Below are positions 1-6,190 of a stretch of DNA of 13,918 nucleotides, piece after piece. The stretch is from positions 1-13,918 of the forward strand of contig JAJRYW010000085.1 of NCBI GenBank assembly GCA_024275555.1, written 5' to 3'. The number at the start of each line of letters is the position of its first letter. The first letter of the stretch is position 1. The stretch is from Calditrichota bacterium. GTDB lineage: Bacteria > Calditrichota > Calditrichia > RBG-13-44-9 > J075. Under the pieces are notes generated by a model that ran no database searches, was not told where the DNA came from, and saw only the letters and a list, made by a program, of their open reading frames with translations. The translations under genes were made by a program, and so were the position numbers.

Positions 1-1031
1 ATCAGGAGCGGTATGTCCTCCCGGCGCTCCCGCAGCGGGGGCAATCGGATGGGAAAAATGTTCAGCCGGTAGTACAAATCCTCCCGGAATTTTCCCTCCC
101 GGATGGCCTGCTGCAAATCGCGGTTTGCCGCAGAAATAATCCGGACATCCACTTTGATGGTTTGTTCGGAGCCCACCGGATGGATCTCCCCTTCCTGCAA
201 TACCCGCAGTAGCCGTTGCTGCATCGCCGGCGAGGTGTCGCTGATTTCATCCAGGAAGACCGTTCCCCCGTCGGCCAGTTCAAACAGGCCTTTTTTATCC
301 TGGTTTGCCCCGGTAAAGGCGCCTTTTACGTGCCCGAATAATTCGCTTTCCAGCAAGGTGTCCGGCAGGGCTCCGCAGTTTTGGGCGACAAAAATTTTGT
401 CTTTCCGCGGCCCGTTAAAGTGGATTGCCCGGGCGATCAGTTCCTTGCCGGTGCCGGTCTCGCCTAAAATCAGGGCGGTGGTGTCGGTGGGGATGATCTT
501 TTTCAGCAGGTGGAATACTTGCTGCATGGCCGGGCTTTCCCCGATGATGTTGTCGAACACATATTGGCGCTCTACTTCTTTGTGCAGCAAAACATTTTCC
601 TGCTGCAACTTGCGGTTGGCCTGCTCCAGCTCGCGCATCAGCCGCTCGTTCTCTTTACGTAATTGGTACTGTTCCGCGGCCCGCCGGGTAATTATCTTCA
701 GCTCTTCCGGCTCCCAGGGTTTGTTGATATAATAGAAAACCTTTCCTTCGTTGATGGCCTGGATGGTTGTTTCCACATCGGTGTAGCCGGTGATGAGGAT
801 GCGCACCGCGGCAGGCTGGATTTCCCGGGCGCGCTTCAGAAACTCCACCCCGCTCATCTCCGGCATCCGCTGATCGGCTAAAATCACCGCGATTTCATGA
901 CTTTTTAACACCTCCAACGCCGCGTTGCCGGTCTGCGACAGCACCACCTCAAAATCGCGGCGCAAAGTGCGAAAAATCGAATTGAGGCTGGATTGTTCAT
1001 CGTCGACGGCTAACAAGGTCAGTTTTTCCAT
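1..1031 (-). CDS. Sigma-54-dependent response regulator, NtrC/HupR type (partial, C-terminus beyond window)
   Basis: The frame is open from ATG at 1031 to the window edge, giving about 343 residues. Residues 4-115 form a receiver domain: acidic pair VDDE near 9-12, phospho-acceptor Asp53 in LADQRMPEMSG, T81 in ITGYTD, and K104 in NKPW. The DQRMP and KPW wording is typical of HupR/HoxA-like receivers. A coiled linker (120-155) leads to an AAA+ domain: Walker A GETGTGKE at 190-197, the sigma-54 contact loop GAFTGA at 237-242, and Walker B GTVFLDE near 256-262. By family knowledge it should open sigma-54 promoters when phosphorylated. The C-terminal DNA-binding helix-turn-helix would lie outside the window. 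The start has GGAG five bases upstream. It sits 25 bases after the kinase stop, so the two are probably one transcript and cognate partners (inference). Confidence 0.93.
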   Translation of the reverse strand, partial: MEKLTLLAVDDEQSSLNSIFRTLRRDFEVVLSQTGNAALEVLKSHEIAVILADQRMPEMSGVEFLKRAREIQPAAVRILITGYTDVETTIQAINEGKVFYYINKPWEPEELKIITRRAAEQYQLRKENERLMRELEQANRKLQQENVLLHKEVERQYVFDNIIGESPAMQQVFHLLKKIIPTDTTALILGETGTGKELIARAIHFNGPRKDKIFVAQNCGALPDTLLESELFGHVKGAFTGANQDKKGLFELADGGTVFLDEISDTSPAMQQRLLRVLQEGEIHPVGSEQTIKVDVRIISAANRDLQQAIREGKFREDLYYRLNIFPIRLPPLRERREDIPLL

Positions 1032-1056
1032 GGCGGCTCCGTGCGGTTGGACATCC

Positions 1057-4000
1057 TTACTGCTCCCCGGTTTTGTGCTGCGGTTGCTGTTGATCCGTTT
1101 TGCGGGGAGTGCGGATGGGCAAGCGAACCGTAAAGCGGCTTCCCCGGCCCGGCTGAGAATCCACCGAGATGGTTCCCCGGTGCTTCCGGATAATGTTGTA
1201 ACAAATGCTCAACCCCAGGCCGGTTCCTTTGCCCACCGGCTTGGTGGTAAAAAAAGGATCAAAAATTTTGTCCTGCACTTCTTGGGGAATACCCTTCCCG
1301 TCATCTTTAATGATAATCACAACCTGGTCATCCTCCACCCGGGTGGAAATCCAGATATTGCCCTTTTTCTCGATGGCCTGGGCGGCGTTGATCAGCAGAT
1401 TCATAAATACCTGGTTGAGGTTGCCCGGGTTGCAATAAATCGGAGGAAGTTGGCCATAATCTTTGTGAACCGTAATGCGGTTTTTCAGTTCATTGCTGAT
1501 CAGGGTGAGCGTGGCTTCCAGGCCCTCGTGCAGGTCAACATCCTTAAACTCCGCTTCATCGAGCCGGGAAAAATTGCGCAGGTTGAGCACCACATCCTTC
1601 ACCCGCTGACTGCCCTGGAGCGATTCTTCAATCAGGTTGCTTAAATCGCTTTCGATAAAATGCAGATCATACTTTTGATCCAACTCCTGCAGGGCCGCCC
1701 GGAGTTCCTCGGTGGTCAATTGGTTGTTTTCCGCATTAGAGAGCAGATGCAGCAACTCCTTGATGGCCCGGGTATAGTGCTCCAGTTGCTTCATGTTGGC
1801 GTAGACAAAGCTGATCGGGTTGTTCAATTCATGCGCGACGCCGGCGACCAACTGCCCCAGGCTGGCCATCTTTTCGCTCTGGATCAGTTGCGCCTGGGTT
1901 TCCCGCAGTTCCCGGTTTAGCGTTTCCAGCACCTGGTTTTTTTCTTCCAGTTCCTTCACGTAGCGTTCCCGGGTTTCGGCTTCGGTCAACTTTTTGATCA
2001 GCTTCTTGCTCGCTTCAATATAATTATTGTTCTCGATGGCGATTGCGGCCTGGCGGGCCAGAATTTGCAGCAGTTCCAGGTCCTCCCCGGGAATCTCTTT
2101 GCCGTCCTGTTTTTTGCCCAGCAGCAGCAGGGCGTGCAACTGCCCTTTGCCGACCACCGGGATCAGCAGTTGCGCGGCTGCGTCAAAAAGGGGTTCTTCG
2201 ATAGAGGGGATCTCCCGGGTTTTGCAGATGGCGCGCCTGAGAAAATAACTGCGCATCTCAGCCGTCAGGCGGATTTTCTTCGGGAGTGTTTTCACCCCGC
2301 CCGAGGCGGTTCGCCGGCGGGCTTCCAGGTTCTTTACTTCAAAAATGCAGCAAAATTCCAATTGCATGGCCCGGGAGATGGTTTCCACCATCTGCTGGTA
2401 GAGTTCCGGGTTGTTTTTGATGAAAATCAGTTGGTCGGAGAACTGCCGCACTAACTGCCGGTAGCCGTAGCGTTGCACCTCCAGGCTGCGTATCTTTTCC
2501 ATAAACCCGGAGATCAGCATCATCAGCACCAGCAAGCCGCCCAGTTGGGTGAGCAGGATAAAGCGGGTAGATGAATCGGAAAGCAGCCAGAAAAGCAGGT
2601 AGAGCAAGGCGAAGGTGCTGATCAAAAATAAGGCGGTGTGGTGGTTTTGCCAGCGGTAACGGCGCACGGCCAGGATCACATAGCCGCTCAGCATCCCCAA
2701 CATGATCACAAACAGCCCGCTGTTGATCCAGAAGGAGCGTTTGCCGGTCAGGCGCAGTAAATGTTGCCAACCCCGGGTAATTAGTTTGCGCAGCCCGCCA
2801 ACCTCGGCGATCGAGTAAAACTGCCCCGGGGCCAGATCATCCAGAACAACTTCTTTGCCGGATGGAAACCGGACCACCGCGCGATAGACGCCCCCCCCGG
2901 GAACCCCGAAGTGGGCAACCGGTTCACTCAACGACAAATAGCCGGAACCCCCGGAAATCTCCCGGCTGCCTAAAAACAGAAAAGTGCTGTCATCTGCGGC
3001 AACTTTGTACAAACGAACCACAGCGCCAATGCCGTCCCGGTTACTGAGGATTCCTTCCAGGGAAATGCGGATGCTTGCTGCACCGGTAAGGGGATTCTGG
3101 TAGAGAATGCTGACCGTGTCTTTGTTGGCCACAAATAAATCCAGATCGCCGTCATTGTCGTAATCGGCGACAGCGGCGCCGGTGCTGTAATACTTACGGC
3201 GGGTGTGGCGCGGCAGAGTCTCTTCAAACAATTTGATGAAGCGGCTGCCATCTAAGTTTAAAAAAAGCTGATTGGGCCCAATGTTGGTAAAAAAGATATC
3301 CTGGTAGCCGTCATTGTTAAAATCGGCAATGACGCTGCCGTAGCTGGGGTGTGCATTGCTCAGCCCGCTGCTGTCGGTGATGTCCCTAAAACGCCACAGC
3401 GAATCCCCGGCTGCGGTGAGATTTTCATAAAGCCGGGTTTCGCCCTGCCGGTCGGTGACCAGCAAATCCGGATCGCCGTCGTTGTCAATATCTCCAAAAG
3501 AGACTCCGTTGCTGTTGACAGCCCGGCGGAGGTGCGGCAAAGGCAAATCGACCGGCGTAAACCGCTGACCGGCCTCATTGCGGAAAAAACGGTCCGGGGC
3601 GTTCCAGTTGCACACATAGAGATCCGCATCGCCGTCCTGGTCTACATCGGCAAAGCTGGCCCCCTGGCTGACGGAAACATCAGTAAATCCGTACTGCACG
3701 GATTGCTCGGCAAAGCTGCCGTTGCCCAAACTGATGAAGAGATGGTTGGCGTGATGCTCATCGGTAATAAACAGATCCAAATAGCCGTCCAGGTTGACAT
3801 CTGCCCAGACCCCGGCATTGCCGTCGATGGGATAGAAGGTTTCTCCCAGGCGGTTAGCGGGAGAAAAACGGAGGTCGCTTTTCTGGTGGAACAGTTTGGT
3901 GGTCATTCCCCAGCCGGTAATCAGTACGTCCTGTTGCCCATCGTTGTCGTAATCGACGGCGCTGGCGCCTAATTCCAGGTTCTGCCGTCCAAAGGCCATC

Positions 4001-4302
4001 AGGTTGCCGCCCAGGCCGGACTGGATGGTGTAATCCAGAAAAAAATTGTTCTCGCCCTGGTTTAAAAAGAGGCGGTTGAGATTCCGGAATCGCACCACAT
4101 ATAAATCGGCCAGACCGTCGTTGTTCAGGTCCCGGAAGACCACTCCGTAGCTGTCCTGGAATTCCGGCAAATAGGTTTCTTCCAGGGTAGCGTGGAACAT
4201 TTGCCTGGCCCAGTTCCGTGTAGCGGAATCCGGAACAAAACTTTGTGCAAAAAGCGCCGACGTGGGAATTATAGAGGTGCAAATAAGCAGAATTAACCTC
4301 AT
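1057..4302 (-). CDS. Sensor histidine kinase with secreted FG-GAP propeller and ASPIC/UnbV domain
   Basis: The frame is open from ATG 4380 (1107 aa). I prefer ATG 4302 because it begins directly with a signal peptide (MRLILLICTS... cut near ALFA/Q); the 26 residues before it are basic and unlike a signal. Neither start has a clear Shine-Dalgarno site. Numbering from 4380: seven calcium-loop repeats of the type DxNNDGxxDLx at 84, 143, 194, 245, 297, 353 and 407 suggest a seven-bladed FG-GAP/VCBS propeller. An ASPIC/UnbV domain follows at about 449-525 (GIGAVVRL, SGGSGYLS, HFGVP, FPSGKE). Three membrane helices lie near 551-573, 582-600 and 607-627. GAF is about 650-785, then a coiled coil. HisKA has H850 in GVAHELNNP. 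HATPase shows NLLINAAQAI, DDGKGI, FDPFF and GTGLGLSI. The propeller would lie outside the cytoplasmic membrane and the kinase inside. The ligand is unknown. All kinase motifs are intact, so it should be active. Confidence 0.92.
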   Translation of the reverse strand: MRLILLICTSIIPTSALFAQSFVPDSATRNWARQMFHATLEETYLPEFQDSYGVVFRDLNNDGLADLYVVRFRNLNRLFLNQGENNFFLDYTIQSGLGGNLMAFGRQNLELGASAVDYDNDGQQDVLITGWGMTTKLFHQKSDLRFSPANRLGETFYPIDGNAGVWADVNLDGYLDLFITDEHHANHLFISLGNGSFAEQSVQYGFTDVSVSQGASFADVDQDGDADLYVCNWNAPDRFFRNEAGQRFTPVDLPLPHLRRAVNSNGVSFGDIDNDGDPDLLVTDRQGETRLYENLTAAGDSLWRFRDITDSSGLSNAHPSYGSVIADFNNDGYQDIFFTNIGPNQLFLNLDGSRFIKLFEETLPRHTRRKYYSTGAAVADYDNDGDLDLFVANKDTVSILYQNPLTGAASIRISLEGILSNRDGIGAVVRLYKVAADDSTFLFLGSREISGGSGYLSLSEPVAHFGVPGGGVYRAVVRFPSGKEVVLDDLAPGQFYSIAEVGGLRKLITRGWQHLLRLTGKRSFWINSGLFVIMLGMLSGYVILAVRRYRWQNHHTALFLISTFALLYLLFWLLSDSSTRFILLTQLGGLLVLMMLISGFMEKIRSLEVQRYGYRQLVRQFSDQLIFIKNNPELYQQMVETISRAMQLEFCCIFEVKNLEARRRTASGGVKTLPKKIRLTAEMRSYFLRRAICKTREIPSIEEPLFDAAAQLLIPVVGKGQLHALLLLGKKQDGKEIPGEDLELLQILARQAAIAIENNNYIEASKKLIKKLTEAETRERYVKELEEKNQVLETLNRELRETQAQLIQSEKMASLGQLVAGVAHELNNPISFVYANMKQLEHYTRAIKELLHLLSNAENNQLTTEELRAALQELDQKYDLHFIESDLSNLIEESLQGSQRVKDVVLNLRNFSRLDEAEFKDVDLHEGLEATLTLISNELKNRITVHKDYGQLPPIYCNPGNLNQVFMNLLINAAQAIEKKGNIWISTRVEDDQVVIIIKDDGKGIPQEVQDKIFDPFFTTKPVGKGTGLGLSICYNIIRKHRGTISVDSQPGRGSRFTVRLPIRTPRKTDQQQPQHKTGEQ
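2891..2898. repeat. Homopolymeric C8/G8 tract inside the kinase gene
   Basis: Eight consecutive C on the plus strand are G8 in the coding sense, encoding the PGGG at residues 494-497 in the ASPIC domain. The frame is intact as sequenced. A tract of this length can slip during replication; a one-base change would separate the secreted half from the kinase half. Confidence 0.6.
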
Positions 4303-4380
4303 CCAGTTGTACACCAGAGGCCCCGCGGGGCGCCTGCGATCTATGCAGTGGATTGTCTGGTGAAACGGATGAAGAAGCAT

Positions 4381-4755
4381 GTCAACTATGATGAGGTTTG
4401 GTTGGTATTAACGATACCTGTTTTTGTAAATAGAAGTGATTAACAAGCGTTAAGGTTTTATTACTAATAGACACCTCGGTGAGGTTGAGTCGTGAAATAA
4501 CTTTAGAAAAGATGAATTCTATACCGTAATGCGCGTGGGGCAGTTGTTTTTAAGGGTATGGCGTCGTCATTCGATAAGTGTTTGGCTGCTATCTATATTT
4601 GCCTGTGAGTAATTCTAAGTGCTTTCGCACACTTCGGTGCGAAAGTAAGCTGTCTTCGACAGAGCAAATCAACAATCCCGGATAGCAGGCTGGGAAAGAT
4701 ATTCTGCAACAGCCTCATGGCCGGGAGCCGATTGAGACCCCGAAAGGGGCTAATT
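4381..4755. other. Gene-free interval with several hairpins (possible structured RNA or remnant DNA)
   Basis: I see no convincing coding frame here. Readable structure includes ACCTC-GGT-GAGGT (4473-4485), a 9-base-pair stem CTTTCGCAC/GTGCGAAAG (4622-4630 with 4637-4645), and CTGTC-TTC-GACAG (about 4650-4662). A nested fold has TCCCGG (4676-4681) pairing with CCGGGA (4721-4726) around AGGCTG (4687-4692) pairing with CAGCCT (4710-4715). CCCC-GAAA-GGGG (4738-4749) is followed on the plus strand by a weak T-rich tail. The kinase promoter must lie in or next to this interval, but I could not identify convincing -35/-10 boxes. No known riboswitch class was recognised. Confidence 0.45.
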
Positions 4756-4757
4756 TT
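4738..4757 (+). terminator. Short GNRA-loop hairpin with T-rich tail, possible terminator
   Basis: The stem CCCC-GAAA-GGGG is followed on the plus strand by CTAATTTTATT. It begins a few bases beyond the antitoxin stop codon and could end a plus-strand transcript of the upstream structured region. In the minus direction there is no U-run after the stem. The tail is weak, so this is tentative. Confidence 0.3.
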
Positions 4758-4938
4758 ATTCCAAGGTTTTCTTCAATGTTTTATGACTGGTCCATTTTTT
4801 TGTTTTCCGCTTCGTCTCTATTGCAGAGTAATAATCCAGCCTATCCTGTTCAATCTCTTTTAATCTCAAGTATTCTTCATAATCCAAAATGACTGCAATC
4901 GGTTTATTGTCCTCTTTAATTATTTGCGTTTTAATTAT
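4756..4938 (-). pseudogene. Phd/YefM-type antitoxin with lost start codon
   Basis: The minus strand reads a 60-residue frame ending at TAA 4758-4756. Its core is IIKEDNKPIAVILDYEEYLR, followed by LKEIEQDRLDYYSAIE and a lysine-rich tail with KKWTSHKTLKK. This matches short Phd/YefM-like antitoxins paired with RelE toxins: an N-terminal DNA-binding and dimer part, then a toxin-binding tail. The expected ATG at 4938-4936 reads ATA. AAGGAG lies 8 bases upstream, inside the toxin's last codons, exactly where a ribosome site is expected. A single G-to-A change from an ATGA overlap would produce both ATA here and the toxin stop TAA from TGA. Initiation at ATA or the next ATT cannot be excluded, so weak expression is possible. 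No other ATG lies near the beginning of the frame. Confidence 0.8.
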
Positions 4939-5129
4939 TTGTAAATCTCCTTTCGATGCTTGACTTCATAAATATACATCGTGTCTTCTATGATCTCAAA
5001 GATGATTCGGTATTTTCCAACTCGCAGTCGTAATAAATCTTCAAATTTACCTTTCAAAACTTTCACGTCGAAACTGCCTTGTTGATTCTCGGAGTAGGCT
5101 TCGATTTTTTCCAAAATTATTTTAGCCTG

Positions 5130-5138
5130 ATTAATTCA
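5130..5138. repeat. Target-site duplication, left copy
   Basis: ATTAATTCA here corresponds to ATTATTCA at 5337-5344 with one extra A. The two copies bracket the insertion. Keeping only the right copy gives an uninterrupted toxin frame. Confidence 0.7.
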
Positions 5139-5166
5139 TAAATTACTCACCCCGGAGGCCGGGGCT

Positions 5167-5199
5167 AAGACGCCCGCGAAGCGGTTCCGTTGGAAAAAG
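5167..5199 (+). repeat. MITE inverted repeat, left arm
   Basis: This 33-base arm starts AAGACGCCCGCGAAGC and ends GTTGGAAAAAG. It is an exact reverse complement of 5294-5326. Confidence 0.92.
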
Positions 5200-5293
5200 A
5201 AACAAGATATTAGAAAAAAATCTAAAAAAAATTTAGTTCTTGAATCTCTGTTCCAATATATTTCTGAACTTCGCTTTTTTCAATACTTTGCGG

Positions 5294-5326
5294 CTTTTTC
5301 CAACGGAACCGCTTCGCGGGCGTCTT
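5294..5326 (-). repeat. MITE inverted repeat, right arm
   Basis: This 33-base arm starts CTTTTTCCAACGG and ends GCGGGCGTCTT. It is identical in reverse complement to 5167-5199, with no mismatch, which suggests a recent insertion or a maintained structure. Confidence 0.92.
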
Positions 5327-5336
5327 GGCGTGGTGG

Positions 5337-5344
5337 ATTATTCA
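5337..5344. repeat. Target-site duplication, right copy
   Basis: ATTATTCA forms part of the toxin codons CTG AAT AAT on the minus strand. It is the partner of 5130-5138 and is taken as the ancestral version because it keeps the toxin in frame. Confidence 0.7.
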
Positions 5345-5420
5345 GGTTAGCACTTTTTTTATCAACCCTACTGATTTTGGTTGCTTGTTTTACCGCTTTT
5401 TCAGAATACTTGATTTCCAT

Positions 5421-5634
5421 TCTCATAACGCGAACCGTATCCAGGGGCTGTTGTCAATAAGTTAGGATTTTTTGTTGCGAAATCCGGTAATAATCTTTTG
5501 AGAGATATCTCTGTACAATCGAATATAGAAGCGGGGGGATGGCTATTTAAGCAAAAAGTAGGGGGAAGAATTAAGAGAGGGCCGCCGCAGAAATCCCTTC
5601 CGGGCAGCCCTCCCTGTGCAGCGGAGGCATAGTT
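5421..5634. other. Intergenic region upstream of the broken toxin
   Basis: No gene was seen. This is where the toxin-antitoxin promoter would have been (minus strand). It is AT-rich and ends in the terminator-like hairpin at 5577-5612. No clear promoter or autoregulatory palindrome could be assigned. Confidence 0.4.
5577..5612 (-). terminator. Hairpin downstream of the small gene, probable terminator
   Basis: GAGGGCCGCC (5577-5586) pairs with GGCAGCCCTC (5603-5612) with one mismatch and a 16-base loop. Read on the minus strand, the stem is followed by TCTTAATTCTT, a modest U-rich tail. It begins about 23 bases after the stop of the 81-residue gene. Confidence 0.5.
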
Positions 5635-5880
5635 TTAAACGATGTGATATAACTTCCAGGTAAACTTGCTGCTGTCAAACCGCAGCTCATAGCTGTCCTG
5701 GCCTTCGGACTGGATCAGAAAGTGGTGCATCTGGTGGTCGCCGCGCTTGTTCTTCCATTGTTTATAAATCCGTTTGACCGGGTAAACCCGTCCGTTCAAA
5801 CGAAACTTAATGGGATCGATTCTTCCGTTTTCGAAAAACGTCAGCACATCAATCGGAAGGGGCTGATGTTTTTGTGCCAT
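5635..5880 (-). CDS. Small conserved-type protein of unknown function, 81 aa (DUF6504-like)
   Basis: The 81-residue protein is soluble, with no signal peptide or membrane segment. It is rich in basic and aromatic residues and reads as a compact beta-strand fold: IKFRLNGRVYPVKRIYKQW at 24-42, then HHFLIQSEG at 52-60, then YELRFDSSKFTWKLYHIV at the C-terminus. The pattern of a strand with GRxYxVxxIxxxW, a middle strand, and a closing YxLxxD...W.LYxIV resembles DUF6504-type proteins, sometimes found beside DNA-repair genes. This resemblance is from memory and not confirmed. The start is well supported: GGAGG lies 7 bases before ATG 5880. It is a single-gene unit with its own upstream palindrome and downstream hairpin. 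Its neighbours give no functional clue. Confidence 0.82.
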   Translation of the reverse strand: MAQKHQPLPIDVLTFFENGRIDPIKFRLNGRVYPVKRIYKQWKNKRGDHQMHHFLIQSEGQDSYELRFDSSKFTWKLYHIV

Positions 5881-5909
5881 AAGCGTTCCTCCGGTTAAGC
5901 AATTTGTAG

Positions 5910-5961
5910 AGTGAATTAATGTTCACTATATTGTGATTGCTGAAATGGAAAATATCAAGAA
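5910..5961 (-). promoter_or_regulatory. Candidate promoter and operator palindrome of the 81-aa gene
   Basis: On the minus strand TATAGT (5 of 6 matches to a -10 box) lies upstream of the gene, with a poor -35-like TTTTCC 17 bases before it. A perfect inverted repeat AGTGAA-TTAATG-TTCACT at 5910-5927 directly follows the -10 box, about 30 bases before ATG 5880. This is a typical place for a repressor site. The regulator is unknown. Confidence 0.4.
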
Positions 5962-6041
5962 GTTTTTTAAAAAGTGGTATGTTGTTCACCTGTTGAGGCA
6001 GTTTGAGGCGCCTATGCCGGAAACTCATTCAGAGGCTCCAG

Positions 6042-6125
6042 CCCCCGGGAGGGGGTCGAGGCAGCGCATCATCTTAGCGATCCGGCGCAGGGCGCCGGAT
6101 CGAGGGTGCTGTTTCCGGGAAACTG
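6042..6125. other. Hairpin cluster between the feo operon end and the small gene
   Basis: Three strong inverted repeats are packed here: CCCCC-GGGA-GGGGG (6042-6055), an 11-base-pair stem CGATCCGGCGC-AGG-GCGCCGGATCG (6078-6102), and GTTTCC-G-GGAAAC (around 6110-6123). They lie 65-150 bases beyond the feoB permease stop and none has a T-run in the operon's direction. They may end or protect the feo mRNA 3' end. The rest of 5962-6190 shows no gene I trust. Confidence 0.45.
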
Positions 6126-6190
6126 TTTTCAGTGCGCTGCGCTGGAAGCTCTCTTCAATCCGGTCAAAAAATTTAGGGTTGTCAAGCAGA

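Larger units (their letters stand above)
5139..5336. mobile_element. MITE-like non-autonomous element inserted in the toxin gene
   Basis: About 198 bases lie between the two target copies. The body has perfect 33-base GC-rich inverted repeats (5167-5199 and 5294-5326) around a ~94-base AT-rich core with nested A/T palindromes. Outside the repeats the ends are similar but unequal: the right end reads CCACCACGCC inward, while the left end carries an extra CCCCGG-AGG-CCGGGG palindrome (5150-5164 region). There is no transposase; the core has no convincing ORF. Each arm holds a small palindrome CCGC-GAA-GCGG, so a REPIN-like pair of REP palindromes is an alternative. The target duplication favours a MITE moved by a DDE transposase. 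The mobilising family is not identified, and the ISL3 element at the right edge has different ends. Confidence 0.75.
4935..5420 (-). pseudogene. RelE/ParE-family toxin gene interrupted by a MITE-like insertion
   Basis: The N-terminal part (5420-5337, 28 codons) begins MEIKYSEKAVKQATKIS. The C-terminal part (5129-4935, 64 codons) contains KIILEKIEAYSENQQ, VLKGKFEDLLRLRVGKYRII and ends YIYEVKHRKEIYK. Joining codon AAT at 5337 directly to codon CAG at 5129 restores one continuous 92-residue frame, the normal size of RelE toxins, which are mRNA interferases. The basic RLRVGKYRIIF strand and the C-terminal EVKHRKEIY match the family. In the DNA as it stands, the frame from 5420 reads into the insertion and stops after about 46 residues, so the toxin is inactive. 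A second in-frame ATG at 5426 is possible. The antitoxin follows with an overlap (toxin first, antitoxin second). The exact RelE/ParE subfamily is not resolved. Confidence 0.87.

Noticed and set aside
925..3972. Several plus-strand ORFs of 77-239 residues opposite the sensor kinase
   Set aside because: They are antisense shadows of a GC-rich gene with clear domain motifs on the minus strand.
4303..4380. A 26-residue longer kinase beginning at ATG 4380
   Set aside because: The extra residues place basic, non-hydrophobic sequence before a good signal peptide and the stretch contains a GC-rich palindrome more typical of a leader. It cannot be fully excluded.
4691..4712. A possible sigma-54 promoter (TGGG...TGC) that the response regulator could act on
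   Set aside because: The GG to GC spacing is 11-12 bases rather than the required 10.
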